Source: Hirschia litorea (lineage in GTDB: Bacteria; Pseudomonadota; Alphaproteobacteria; Caulobacterales; Hyphomonadaceae). From it: a stretch of 64,000 nucleotides of DNA. The notes under the pieces are model-generated. The model was not told where the DNA came from, searched no databases, and worked only from the letters and a program-made list of their open reading frames with translations. Positions within the stretch are counted from its first letter, which is position 1. Every line of letters begins with the position of its first letter. Below, piece by piece: positions 8,564 to 17,467 of the stretch. The DNA lies in the NCBI RefSeq assembly GCF_042665075.1, contig NZ_JBHTBR010000005.1, forward strand, positions 682,001 to 746,000, read 5' to 3'. Made by a program: the position numbers and the translations under genes.

Positions 8564-9808
8564 TTAGGAAAATTGCATCAAACGACCTTGAAATAATTGC
8601 GGTGTATTTTCACCATCGCAGCCACTCGCCTGTTTGATTAATGCAGATCGTGCGGTTTCACTCTTGCCAACAAGCGACATACCCAATCCGGCGAAACCTC
8701 GAAAAATAGGTGGCGCTTTGAACATACGCTCAAGTAAGTCCATGCTTGTAGCCATATTGATAGTTTCAGTGCGCCGCCACTCTTCATAAGGTTCAAGTGC
8801 TAGTGGTGACCCTATATCCAGTCCAACATGAGCAGCTTTTGCGATTGTTTCAGCAAGAGATGCAACATCCTTCAAACCAAGGTTTAATCCCTGACCTGCT
8901 AATGGGTGAATGGCATGAGCTGCGTCTCCCGCCAAAGCGATACGGTCTGATACAAAACTATCTGCCACCCTCATTTTGAGTGGGTAGGCAAACCGACCGC
9001 CTAGCAATGAAAACTCGCCTAGAAAGTCGCCAATTTTTTCTTTCAACTCAAGCTCGAAATCTCTATCACTTAAGTCCGTCAAAGCTTCAGCAACAACCTC
9101 TCGCTCAGTCCAGACTAAACTGGCCTTATTGTTGGGCAATGGCAAAACAGCAAAAGGTCCATTTTTGAGAAATATCTGACGCGCGACACCATTATGAGGT
9201 TGCTTTAAACTTACCGTCGCGACTAGACCTTTTGCTTTGTAATCATGACCTGGAAAGGTGATGCCTGCAGCTTTACGCACATAGGACTCACGCCCATCAC
9301 AGCCAACAAGCAGACGGGCAGATGCCCCCCCCTCAGATCCATTCCAGCTTACATCCACACGGTCAGCATGCGTCTTTATGCCACTTAACTGGCTGTTCGT
9401 TACGAGACTCAGCCCTTTCGTATTTTGTGCTTTTTCCCACAAAGCAGACAAAATAGAATGCGCTTCAATCAGATAACCGAGAGGACGATCCTCACTTTGT
9501 CCATCATCAAACCCGAAGCTCAAAGGTGCGAATGATGCGGCCTCCGCTTCCACTTTTTGTATCGGTTGGGCAAATGGCTGGATTTTCTCACAAATACCAA
9601 AAGTGTCCCACATAGCCCAACAACCTGCTGCAATTGTGTAGGCTCGTCCGTCAAAATCACCCTGTTTTTGATCAAAAACACTTTCTTTGCTTACGACTAA
9701 ACATTCAAAACCGTGGGCACAAAGTGCGATTGCTAAGCTAAGTCCAACAGGACCAGCACCAGAAATTATGATCTCATGACCATTAAATATATGTGGGTTA
9801 TCTCTCAT
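8564..9808 (-). CDS. UbiH/UbiF/COQ6-family FAD-dependent monooxygenase
   Basis: A flavin monooxygenase that probably hydroxylates the ubiquinone ring. Its 414 residues show the N-terminal FAD dinucleotide motif SGAGPVGLSLA, the mid-protein GCDGRESYVRKAAGI with the conserved DG, and the C-terminal GDAAHAIHPLAGQGLNLGLKD. Length and motif order fit the family. The position on the ring that it hydroxylates cannot be read from the sequence. It is convergent with the DUF971 gene and divergent from amtB. Confidence 0.88.
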   Translation of the reverse strand: MRDNPHIFNGHEIIISGAGPVGLSLAIALCAHGFECLVVSKESVFDQKQGDFDGRAYTIAAGCWAMWDTFGICEKIQPFAQPIQKVEAEAASFAPLSFGFDDGQSEDRPLGYLIEAHSILSALWEKAQNTKGLSLVTNSQLSGIKTHADRVDVSWNGSEGGASARLLVGCDGRESYVRKAAGITFPGHDYKAKGLVATVSLKQPHNGVARQIFLKNGPFAVLPLPNNKASLVWTEREVVAEALTDLSDRDFELELKEKIGDFLGEFSLLGGRFAYPLKMRVADSFVSDRIALAGDAAHAIHPLAGQGLNLGLKDVASLAETIAKAAHVGLDIGSPLALEPYEEWRRTETINMATSMDLLERMFKAPPIFRGFAGLGMSLVGKSETARSALIKQASGCDGENTPQLFQGRLMQFS

Positions 9809-9846
9809 AAATTTACTGTAGCCTTCACATTAAATGGCGTCCAGAC

Positions 9847-9865
9847 TCGCACAGGAATTGTGCGA
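9847..9865. promoter_or_regulatory. inverted repeat upstream of amtB
   Basis: TCGCACA-GGAAT-TGTGCGA is a perfect 7-bp inverted repeat with a 5-bp spacer. It lies in the divergent region between the monooxygenase gene and amtB. It could be a regulator binding site or an RNA hairpin in the monooxygenase leader. The factor is unknown. Confidence 0.4.
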
Positions 9866-10021
9866 TATGCCAAAAGTCTGCTCGTAGCTTGCTCAATTGT
9901 GCATCGAAAAATATTAACGCACCCTGCAAAACTTGTCTGATCTGTCTCCTCACAATCTCTTGATCCGTGAAGGCCCCAAACCAAGGGGTGCAACGTATCT
10001 TATAAAGAGGGGTTCATATCC

Positions 10022-11338
10022 ATGAGATCCGGAATTACTGGAAAGCTGGCGGGGATAGCCACATATGCTGCCATAACATGCGGTGTGGCAGCTTTCGCGC
10101 AAGATGTTGAAGTCGCTGAAATTCCTTCAGCTTCTGATGTATCTGCTTATGTCGACAACACATTTCTATTCCTCGTAGGTGGACTTGTTGTCATGCTTAT
10201 GGCTGCAGGTTTCTGTATGCTGGAAGCTGGTCTTGTGCGGTCTAAAAACGCTGCAACTCAGGTCACAAAGAACGTCGCACTCTATTCAATTGCTGGTCTA
10301 ATGTTCTGGCTTGTTGGATATCACCTTCTCTACCCTGGTGATTGGATGATTGCTGGTTACCTTGGTGAATTTAAAATGTGGGAAACTGCAGATGATCTAG
10401 CTACAGGCTACTCATCCGGTTCAGACCACTTCTTCCAAATGGTTTTCGTGGCTGCAACAGCTTCTATCGTATCTGGTACAGTTGCTGAACGTATCAAACT
10501 TTGGCCTTTCCTTGCTTTCACAGCAGTTTTGACAGGTATCATTTACCCAATTCAGTGTTCATGGCAGTGGGGTGGCGGTTTCTTGTCTGAAGCTGGCTTC
10601 TCTGACTTCGCTGGTTCAACTCTCGTACACTCAACAGGTGGATGGGCCGCTCTAACAGGTGCTATCATTCTTGGGCCACGCCTTGGTCGTTTCGTTGATG
10701 GTAAATCAGTTCCTATGCCTGGTTCAAACATTCCATTGGCTGCTCTAGGTACATTTATCCTATGGTTTGGTTGGTTTGGATTTAATGGTGGATCACAATT
10801 GGCCGCTGGTACATTCGACGACATCAATGCTGTATCTACAATTTTCTTGAACACAAACCTTGCAGCTGCAGCCGGTACTATCGCAGCAATGGGTCTAACA
10901 ACTGTTCTATATAAGAAAACAGACTCAACAATGGCATTCAACGGTGCGCTTGCTGGTCTAGTATCTATCACAGCCGGTCCACTTGACCCGAGCTTCCCTG
11001 TTGCAATCTTCATTGGTGCTGTCGGTGGTGTGCTTGTTGTTCTAACAGTTCCTGTTCTAGATAAATTTAAAATTGATGATGTTGTTGGTGCGATCCCAGT
11101 TCACTTGGTTTGTGGTATCTGGGGAACAATGATCGTTCCATTGTCTACAGAAGGCACAAGCTTCGCAATTCAAGCCTTGGGTGTTGTATCTGTCGGTGTG
11201 TTTGTTGCCATCACATCTGCAATCATGTGGTTAATCTTGAAATTCACTGTCGGTATCCGCGTAAGTGAAGAAGAAGAACTAGAAGGCCTAGACATCTCTG
11301 AATGTGGTTTGGCTGCTTACCCAGACTTCACAAAATAA
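10022..11338 (+). CDS. amtB: ammonium transporter
   Basis: Inner-membrane ammonium channel of the Amt/Rh family with 438 residues. A cleavable signal peptide (ending about AAFAQ) precedes a hydrophobic 11-helix core. The family signatures are present: the GFCMLEAGLVRSKN region, the Phe-gate stretch DHFFQMVFVAATASIVSG, and the twin pore histidines in LVHSTGGWAALTGA and IPVHLVCGIWGTM. No glnK PII gene lies next to it, although the two are commonly paired. A strong terminator follows. An inverted repeat upstream may be regulatory. Confidence 0.96.
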   Translation: MRSGITGKLAGIATYAAITCGVAAFAQDVEVAEIPSASDVSAYVDNTFLFLVGGLVVMLMAAGFCMLEAGLVRSKNAATQVTKNVALYSIAGLMFWLVGYHLLYPGDWMIAGYLGEFKMWETADDLATGYSSGSDHFFQMVFVAATASIVSGTVAERIKLWPFLAFTAVLTGIIYPIQCSWQWGGGFLSEAGFSDFAGSTLVHSTGGWAALTGAIILGPRLGRFVDGKSVPMPGSNIPLAALGTFILWFGWFGFNGGSQLAAGTFDDINAVSTIFLNTNLAAAAGTIAAMGLTTVLYKKTDSTMAFNGALAGLVSITAGPLDPSFPVAIFIGAVGGVLVVLTVPVLDKFKIDDVVGAIPVHLVCGIWGTMIVPLSTEGTSFAIQALGVVSVGVFVAITSAIMWLILKFTVGIRVSEEEELEGLDISECGLAAYPDFTK

Positions 11339-11373
11339 ACTCAAACGCCTCTTTGGCTTTATTTTAAGAAGCA

Positions 11374-11408
11374 GAAACCCCTGATGCCCTTGGTATCGGG
11401 GGTTTTTC
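11374..11408 (+). terminator. Rho-independent terminator after amtB
   Basis: CCCCTGAT pairs with ATCGGGGG (one G-U pair) around an 8-base loop, followed by a T-run ending at 11408. It lies 36 bp after the amtB stop. Confidence 0.85.
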
Positions 11409-11441
11409 TATGGCATTTTTCCCGCAAAATAGAAAAAACCA

Positions 11442-11473
11442 GTGATTTACATTAAAAATCACAAAGAAATCAC
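11442..11473. promoter_or_regulatory. GTGATTT/AAATCAC repeat cluster upstream of ftsK
   Basis: GTGATTT at 11442-11448 forms an inverted repeat with AAATCAC at 11456-11462, and a further AAATCAC lies at 11467-11473, exactly 11 bases on. Three copies of a heptamer with helical phasing in the ftsK promoter region suggest a protein binding site. The factor is unknown. Confidence 0.4.
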
Positions 11474-11553
11474 ATTGCGTTTGCAGCTCGTTAAGAGGCC
11501 CGCGTCATGGTGGAGAAAATAGAGTTAACCACCTTTGTTCAAGGACGCCGACA

Positions 11554-14154
11554 ATGCCTTCTACGCAAGTTTCAAACCGCGTGCAGCATATCGATGCTGA
11601 ATATCAAATCCCCGGCCGCAAGCCGAGCGGGTTTGGTCGGCTTTTGACTGGCATAATAGCCTTCTCTCTTGGTGTGTTCATTTGTGGTGCGTGTGGGTCC
11701 TATTCTCCCACAGACCCAAGTCTGAACGTAGCTTCTGACACCAGCGCTACAAATCTATTCAGTTCAACGGGGGCGGTTGCGGCAGATTTGCTAATGCAGT
11801 CCTTTGGATGGACAGCGTGGTTAGCTGGATTTGGTTTAATGATTGGCGGCGTATATCGCACATTCGCTATCGGACCTCGTCGACCTTCACGTTGGTTTTG
11901 GGGTTCGCTCGCAATCGCCATGTCTTGTGTGTGTCTTGCAGGTTGGCCAATACCAAGCAACTGGCCTCTCGCATCGGGTCTGGGCGGCATGGTTGGTGAA
12001 CGCCTCAATGCATTGGCATCTGTCCCTTTTGCTGCATTTGGCGCACCAAATCCAGTTTTTCTAGCGTCTGTCGGTGCTGGTATATCAGGGGTATTGTTTG
12101 CAGCGATTGCTATGGGTCTGGGTGCAGACGATGGAATAGCCCTCTTCCGCACGATTGAGCAGCTATGGATATCCTTTAGACGCGGCAAAGCCATTCCTAT
12201 GGAAGTCGTCGAAGAAACTGAAGAAGAAGTGCGTGATGTGGCAGGGCTACGTGATCGTGCGAACTCATTCTTTGAAAATATGCGCAGCCGCAATCCACAA
12301 CAAGCTGCCTTGCCTGACCCACAATCAATGGCCCCTCACCTAGAGGAGCCAGAAGATGGCTTCTTTAAGAGCGTTAGACACGCTGAACGCCCATCCATCC
12401 CTGTTCGACAGCGACTTGCTGAAAAAGTGGTTGAAACCCCAGTTTATGCTCCATCAGCTGAGGAACCAGCTGCGAAGTCTTCTTTGTTCGGCAATCGGGC
12501 AGTTACTCCAACGCCTGCCCCTACACAGTCACAAGCGGCTCCAGCTCCTACACCTGCTCCGGTATCAGTTCGTCCGGTTGCGCCACCTAAGCCTGCCCCT
12601 GTTCAATCTGCCAACGGTACATCATACATGGATGGAGACGAAGAAAATGCACGTCTTCCTTCATTAGATCTGCTTCAATTACCGCCAGAACGTCGTACAG
12701 AATTTGACGAAGCCCACCTTCTAGAAATGGCCGAACGCCTTCAAGTCGTATTGGGTGATTTCGGTGTTAAAGGACGTATCGCAGAAGTGCGCCCAGGTCC
12801 TGTTGTTACCTTGTTTGAATTAGAGCCAGCACCGGGAACAAAATCTTCCCGCGTAATCTCTCTTGCTGAAGATATTGCACGTTCAATGAGTGCAACTGCA
12901 GCCCGTGTTGCTGTTGTTCCGGGCCGAAATGCAATCGGTATCGAACTGCCAAATGATAATCGTGAAACAGTTTATCTTCGTGACCTGTTGGCTGCTAAGG
13001 CATTCTCTCGCACACGCGCTGCCCTCCCTCTCGCTTTAGGTGAGAATATTGGTGGTGAACCAACAATCGCCGACCTCGCGAAAATGCCTCACCTCTTGAT
13101 CGCTGGTACAACAGGTTCTGGTAAGTCTGTGGGGATCAACGCAATGATCCTTTCATTGCTTTACAAACTGACACCAGAAGAATGTCGTTTCATTATGATC
13201 GACCCGAAAATGCTCGAATTGTCGATCTATGAAGGCATTCCTCACCTCCTCTCTCCAGTTGTGATTGATCCACACAAAGCCGTTGCCGCCCTAAAATGGA
13301 CAGTACGCGAAATGGAGAGCCGTTATGAAGTCATGTCCAAAATGGGTGTGAGAAACATCACAGGTTTCAATAAAAAGGCTAAAGATGCTCGCGAAACTGG
13401 TGAAGTCTTCACGCGCCCGATCCAAACTGGATATAACAGCGATACAGGTGAGCCGATTTACGAAAACGAAATCATTGATATGAGCCCAATGCCGCATATT
13501 GTTGTCGTCATTGATGAGATGGCTGATTTGATGATCGTAGCAGGTAAAGAGATTGAAGCCCTTGTCCAACGTCTTGCCCAAATGGCTCGTGCAGCTGGTA
13601 TTCACCTCATTACAGCTACACAACGCCCTTCAGTGGACGTGATTACCGGTACAATTAAAGCGAACTTCCCGACCCGTATTTCATACATGGTGACGACGAA
13701 AATCGACTCTCGTACAATCCTTGGTGAACAAGGTGCTGAGCAACTCCTTGGGATGGGTGACCTTCTGTACCAAGCATCAGGCGGTAAGCTAAACCGTGTC
13801 CACGGTCCTTTCGTATCGGATGAAGAAGTTGAACACGTTGTTTCATTCCTCAAAGAAACTGGAGAGCCTAGCTACATAGAAGGCATCACAGATGAACCTG
13901 AAGAAGATGTTTCTGTAGCTGATGCTGCAATGGGCACCTCTTCTGGTGATGTTGAAGAAGATCTATATCGTGAAGCTATTCAGATCGTTCGCCGTGATAA
14001 ACGTGCATCGACATCCTATATCCAACGCCGCCTGAAAATTGGATACAACCGTGCTGCTTCCCTCATTGAGCGCATGGAAAGTGAAGGATTAGTCAGCGCC
14101 GCAAACCATGCGGGTAAACGTGAAATACTCATGCCTGAAGACTACGCAGCTTAA
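11554..14154 (+). CDS. ftsK: FtsK/SpoIIIE-type DNA translocase
   Basis: A septal DNA pump that clears and orients the chromosome terminus during division. Its 866 residues comprise an N-terminal region with about four membrane helices (to about 190), a Pro/Ala-rich linker (about 300-350), a RecA-like motor with Walker A GTTGSGKS near 517 and Walker B VVVIDEMADLM near 650, and a C-terminal gamma winged-helix domain (about 803-866, with SYIQRRLKIGYNRAA) that reads KOPS. It is compact compared with the E. coli protein because the linker is short. AAGGA precedes the ATG at 11554. Confidence 0.96.
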   Translation: MPSTQVSNRVQHIDAEYQIPGRKPSGFGRLLTGIIAFSLGVFICGACGSYSPTDPSLNVASDTSATNLFSSTGAVAADLLMQSFGWTAWLAGFGLMIGGVYRTFAIGPRRPSRWFWGSLAIAMSCVCLAGWPIPSNWPLASGLGGMVGERLNALASVPFAAFGAPNPVFLASVGAGISGVLFAAIAMGLGADDGIALFRTIEQLWISFRRGKAIPMEVVEETEEEVRDVAGLRDRANSFFENMRSRNPQQAALPDPQSMAPHLEEPEDGFFKSVRHAERPSIPVRQRLAEKVVETPVYAPSAEEPAAKSSLFGNRAVTPTPAPTQSQAAPAPTPAPVSVRPVAPPKPAPVQSANGTSYMDGDEENARLPSLDLLQLPPERRTEFDEAHLLEMAERLQVVLGDFGVKGRIAEVRPGPVVTLFELEPAPGTKSSRVISLAEDIARSMSATAARVAVVPGRNAIGIELPNDNRETVYLRDLLAAKAFSRTRAALPLALGENIGGEPTIADLAKMPHLLIAGTTGSGKSVGINAMILSLLYKLTPEECRFIMIDPKMLELSIYEGIPHLLSPVVIDPHKAVAALKWTVREMESRYEVMSKMGVRNITGFNKKAKDARETGEVFTRPIQTGYNSDTGEPIYENEIIDMSPMPHIVVVIDEMADLMIVAGKEIEALVQRLAQMARAAGIHLITATQRPSVDVITGTIKANFPTRISYMVTTKIDSRTILGEQGAEQLLGMGDLLYQASGGKLNRVHGPFVSDEEVEHVVSFLKETGEPSYIEGITDEPEEDVSVADAAMGTSSGDVEEDLYREAIQIVRRDKRASTSYIQRRLKIGYNRAASLIERMESEGLVSAANHAGKREILMPEDYAA

Positions 14155-14164
14155 ATTCACTTAA

Positions 14165-14198
14165 GGCAGTTCAGAAAAATAACGTCTTCTGAACTGCC
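14165..14198. terminator. perfect 12-bp hairpin after ftsK
   Basis: GGCAGTTCAGAA and TTCTGAACTGCC form a perfect 12-bp stem around a 10-base loop, starting 10 bp after the ftsK stop. No U-run follows, so it may be a weak or Rho-assisted terminator or an mRNA 3'-end stabiliser. Confidence 0.55.
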
Positions 14199-14279
14199 AT
14201 TCATCTAATCATGGCAAAATCAGCGAAAATACCTTAGGGATGTCTTGTTTTCGCCGATCCAAGGTTTAATCCTGATACC

Positions 14280-14990
14280 ATGATAATAGCATCCTACCTG
14301 ATACCGATCTTTATCTCATTTGATGCGCTTGCTTTGGCAGGCCCAGCTCAAGAGGCGGTCGCAAACCCAACGCAACACGTTCAAAATGAACAGAGCGAAT
14401 TGTCCCCTGAGCAACTCAAGGACGCTGCTAGCACAGAGCTAAGCGGAGACGATATCCTCAAAAAAATCAATTCACGCATGAGTGAAACGACGTCTGCTCG
14501 CGGTGGATTTGTCCAAACCGATGCGCTCGGCGAAGTCACGACGGGAAATTTCTATTTACGTCGTCCTGGCCGTGTACGCTTTGAATATACCTCCCCTACG
14601 CCGTATTTAATTGTTTCTGATGGAACAACGGTTGCTATAGAAGATAAAGAGTTGGACACGATTGACCGTGCTCCGCTTTCGGCGACGCCATTAAAGCATT
14701 TCCTTAAAACGAACCTGGATTTTTCAACAGATACAAGTGTTTTAGATATCCGGACTCTGCCTGATTCACACCTCGTTGTCCTTGAAGATAACCCCAAGGA
14801 TGGTGAGGAAGCATTGGATGGTCTGGTATTTTTGAAGTTCAATAAAGAAAACTTCGACCTTATCGGTTGGGTAACGATTGATGGGCTTGGAAATGAAACG
14901 CGAGTTGATCTTATTGATATGGAGTTGAACGTTAAAATATCACCACGTCTCTTCGTCTTAGAAGATGAAGACAATCGTGACCGACGCTAA
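14280..14990 (+). CDS. lolA: LolA-family outer-membrane lipoprotein carrier
   Basis: Periplasmic chaperone that ferries lipoproteins from LolCDE to the outer membrane. The 236-residue product begins with a hydrophobic export signal (about 1-22), followed by a charged linker and the LolA fold with GGFVQTDALGEVTTGNFYLRRPGRVRFEY in outline, then YLIVSDGTTV. An ftsK-lolA-xth order is common in alphaproteobacteria. It starts about 125 bp after ftsK and may have its own promoter. Confidence 0.85.
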   Translation: MIIASYLIPIFISFDALALAGPAQEAVANPTQHVQNEQSELSPEQLKDAASTELSGDDILKKINSRMSETTSARGGFVQTDALGEVTTGNFYLRRPGRVRFEYTSPTPYLIVSDGTTVAIEDKELDTIDRAPLSATPLKHFLKTNLDFSTDTSVLDIRTLPDSHLVVLEDNPKDGEEALDGLVFLKFNKENFDLIGWVTIDGLGNETRVDLIDMELNVKISPRLFVLEDEDNRDRR

Positions 14991-15306
14991 GCAAATTTCT
15001 GTTTTGGGTCGTATCACAGCTTTGTGATCGAGTGCTTTTATGCCACACCCCGAATTAATAACAATTGCTATTGTGTTTTCAATTTTTATGTGTCAATTTT
15101 ATCACGTCAGTTTAGTCAGGATCGCTTGATTTCCCCCCGCAAGCAATTTTAAACTGTCACGTGGATGTTGGAGCTATCCCCTCCCTAATCCCAACTTTTT
15201 TCGCGCCTGACTGTTCCCCGCAGTTGGGCGCGTTTTATTTTACCGTTCCCTCACCCCTATACATTTCAGCTTGCAAATATCCGCAACGCTCCCTACTCCT
15301 AATTTT
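14991..15306 (+). other. intergenic region lolA-xth
   Basis: This stretch of about 316 bp has no credible protein gene. It contains an AT-rich part (15050-15110), a small hairpin GCTTG-atttccccccg-CAAGC near 15126-15146, and a strong terminator-like hairpin at 15202-15232. The terminator may end the lolA transcript or a small RNA made within the region; the two cannot be separated from sequence alone. Confidence 0.5.
15202..15240 (+). terminator. Rho-independent terminator upstream of xth
   Basis: CGCGCCTGACTG pairs with CAGTTGGGCGCG (two wobble-type positions) around TTCCCCG and is followed by TTTTATTT. It lies about 210 bp after lolA and 65 bp before the xth start. Confidence 0.75.
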
Positions 15307-16116
15307 ATGACAGATCTGCGCCTCACCTCATGGAATATAAATTCCGTCCGTTTACGTATGCCTCGTGTTGCTGATTTTATTGCACGTGAAAAACCAGACA
15401 TTTTATGTCTCCAAGAAATCAAATGCCGAGAAGCTGAATACCCGCTAAAAGCCTTTGAAGAAGCTGGAATGCCCTATGTAGAAATTGCGGGGCAAAAGGG
15501 TATGCACGGTGTTGCGATCGGATCAAAATATCCAATCGAGCGCTTAGACACACCTGACTTTTGTATGCGCGGTGAAGCTCGCGCCCTCTCCGTCAAAATA
15601 GCTGGCATCGAAATCCATAATCTCTACGTTCCAGCTGGCGGTGACGAGCCTGATCCAGTAATCAACGAAAAATTTGCTCACAAACTAGAATTTCTCGCGC
15701 GTATGGAAAAAATCTACGCTGCCCGCTGTGCTGATAGCCAACCCCTCATCGTCGTGGGAGATATCAATGTCGCCCCGGGCGAGCATGATGTCTGGTCACA
15801 CAAACAACTTCTCAAAGTGGTCAGCCATACACCCGTTGAAACAGACGCACTCGACAAAATTTTGAAATTAGGTGGGTTTTCAGATATCGGCCGCTTAAAA
15901 CATGATGCAACAGAAAAGCTGTATTCATGGTGGAGCTATCGCGCACGTGATTGGGAAAAATCCAATCGTGGGCGGCGCCTAGATCACATTTGGGCCAACC
16001 AAGCCGCAACTCCCCTCACCGATGCATCTTCATATGAAATCCATCAATCGGATCGCGGCGGTGAAAAGCCATCTGATCATGCACCAGTGACAGTCAATTT
16101 AAAGGCCGCCCTTTAA
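15307..16116 (+). CDS. xth: exodeoxyribonuclease III (AP endonuclease)
   Basis: Base-excision repair nuclease that cuts abasic sites and trims 3' ends. All the exonuclease III/APE1 motifs are visible: LTSWNINSVRLR, LCLQEIKC (metal Glu), VPAGGDEPD, GDINVAP (Asp/Asn), RRLDHIWAN and the terminal SDHAPV (catalytic His). I start it at the ATG at 15307 because homology begins at once with MTDLRLTSWN; an upstream TTG at 15271 would add 12 unrelated residues. The product has 269 residues, the usual length. Confidence 0.93.
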   Translation: MTDLRLTSWNINSVRLRMPRVADFIAREKPDILCLQEIKCREAEYPLKAFEEAGMPYVEIAGQKGMHGVAIGSKYPIERLDTPDFCMRGEARALSVKIAGIEIHNLYVPAGGDEPDPVINEKFAHKLEFLARMEKIYAARCADSQPLIVVGDINVAPGEHDVWSHKQLLKVVSHTPVETDALDKILKLGGFSDIGRLKHDATEKLYSWWSYRARDWEKSNRGRRLDHIWANQAATPLTDASSYEIHQSDRGGEKPSDHAPVTVNLKAAL

Positions 16117-16127
16117 AAGAGCGGCCT
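16101..16127 (-). terminator. weak hairpin between xth and the response regulator
   Basis: AGGCCGC and GCGGCCT form a perfect 7-bp stem that overlaps the xth stop codon. In the minus-strand direction it is followed by TTTAAATT, so it could end the response-regulator transcript. Confidence 0.45.
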
Positions 16128-16150
16128 GAAAACAAAAGAACTACATAAAA

Positions 16151-16837
16151 TTACAACTGAATCCGATAGCCGCCAGTTTCGGTGATAAGCAGATGTGCAT
16201 GCGCTGGATCTGGCTCTATTTTCTGGCGCAAACGATAGATATGCGTTTCCAATGTATGGGTCGTCACATTGGCATTATATCCCCACACTTCAGATAATAA
16301 CTCATCCCGCGCGACAGCTTTGCCTTCTGCGCGATAGAGATATTTTAAAATGTTCGTTTCTTTTTCAGTCAATCGAATCTTCTTGCCAGCTTCGTCTATG
16401 AGAGACTTTGTAGAAGGACGAAACTCGTATGGCCCAATTTTAAAGGTTGCATCTTCGCTTTGTTCAAAAGTACGTAAATGCGCCCTCACCCGAGCCAATA
16501 ACACCGTAAACTTGAATGGCTTTGCAACATAGTCATTTGCACCAGAATCTAAACCCAACACCATATCCGCGTCGGAATCTTGTCCGGTCAGCATAATCAC
16601 TGGCACACGCAAACCGTGTTTGCGCATCAGTTTACATGCATCCCGGCCATCCATATCAGGCATTTCAACATCTAATATAACAAGGTCAGGCTTTTCAGCT
16701 TCAGCTATATTCATGCCCTCAGTAGCATTGGGAGCTTGAAGTATCGCAAAGCCTTCATGGCGTTCAAACTGTTCAGCCAACGCTTCGCGCAGGTCATTAT
16801 CATCATCAACGATAAGAATGGTCTTTAATTGCGACAC
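16151..16837 (-). CDS. OmpR-family response regulator, CenR-like
   Basis: DNA-binding two-component regulator of 228 residues. The receiver domain (1-120) has the acidic pair DDD, the phospho-acceptor Asp in LVILDVEMPDMDG, the Thr in MLTGQ, and Lys in YVAKPF. A winged-helix effector domain follows from about 130. The stretch GYNANVTTHTLETHIYRLRQKIE strongly recalls CenR, an essential envelope regulator in Caulobacter; that identity is inference. The start is GTG at 16837, six bases after GAGGAG. No histidine kinase is adjacent. It is divergent from an L,D-transpeptidase gene. Confidence 0.9.
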   Translation of the reverse strand: MSQLKTILIVDDDNDLREALAEQFERHEGFAILQAPNATEGMNIAEAEKPDLVILDVEMPDMDGRDACKLMRKHGLRVPVIMLTGQDSDADMVLGLDSGANDYVAKPFKFTVLLARVRAHLRTFEQSEDATFKIGPYEFRPSTKSLIDEAGKKIRLTEKETNILKYLYRAEGKAVARDELLSEVWGYNANVTTHTLETHIYRLRQKIEPDPAHAHLLITETGGYRIQL

Positions 16838-16876
16838 GTGGTTCTCCTCAGATTGCGTAAACTAGTTTTTGATTAC

Positions 16877-17467
16877 ATGATTAAAACCAGAAACTATGAA
16901 CATTATGTACAATGTAGGCGCGTAATTGCTTGGGTGGAAGAGTTGAACAGTCCTAATCACACGAAATTCAACGCGCGCGATATCGGCGTGATCACTTGGC
17001 AGACCCATTCCTATCGCTGCGCTCTTGGAAAGATGGGCGTTATACCAGCGGAAGATAAGCAAGAAGGTGACAATAAAAGCCCTCTAGGGGAATGGCCGAT
17101 GAGACGCGTATTTTACAGGCCAGATCGCGTTGCTCGACCTAAAACTCAATTGGCCACCTGTGCACTTACCCCTGAAATGGGTTGGTGTGATGATATAAAA
17201 TCACCGGAATTTTATAACACACTCATCCCTTTACCCTCTCCTCACCGACATGAAAAATTATGGCGTGAAGATGGAGTATACGACATCATAATAGAGCTAG
17301 GTTATAATGACAGTCCTCCTATAATTGGCAAAGGCAGCGCCATCTTCATGCACTTAAAACGCAATGAATATGAAGGCACTGAAGGATGCGTTGCCTTAGC
17401 AAAAGAACACCTTCTCTCACTTTTAGAAGAAGCCAAACCAGGCGATGTCGTCAATATAAGTCGCTAA
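16877..17467 (+). CDS. L,D-transpeptidase (YkuD-type) family protein
   Basis: Predicted peptidoglycan cross-linking or related enzyme with a single YkuD fold. The catalytic motif HLKRNEYEGTEGCVAL contains the essential His and Cys, and the upstream YRCALGKMGVIPAEDK and KSPLGEWPMR segments match the family's N-terminal half. No signal peptide is evident, unlike classical exported members, so its location is uncertain. The start is unclear; I prefer ATG at 16877 over upstream TTG or GTG codons that would overlap the divergent regulator gene. The product has about 196 residues. Confidence 0.85.
   Translation: MIKTRNYEHYVQCRRVIAWVEELNSPNHTKFNARDIGVITWQTHSYRCALGKMGVIPAEDKQEGDNKSPLGEWPMRRVFYRPDRVARPKTQLATCALTPEMGWCDDIKSPEFYNTLIPLPSPHRHEKLWREDGVYDIIIELGYNDSPPIIGKGSAIFMHLKRNEYEGTEGCVALAKEHLLSLLEEAKPGDVVNISR

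Noticed and set aside
10552..11013. Long minus-strand frame opposite amtB
   Set aside because: It is a shadow of amtB; codon pattern and conservation support only the plus-strand gene.
15381..15394. Partial parS-like palindrome inside xth
   Set aside because: Only half of the palindrome matches, with at least two changes in the core.
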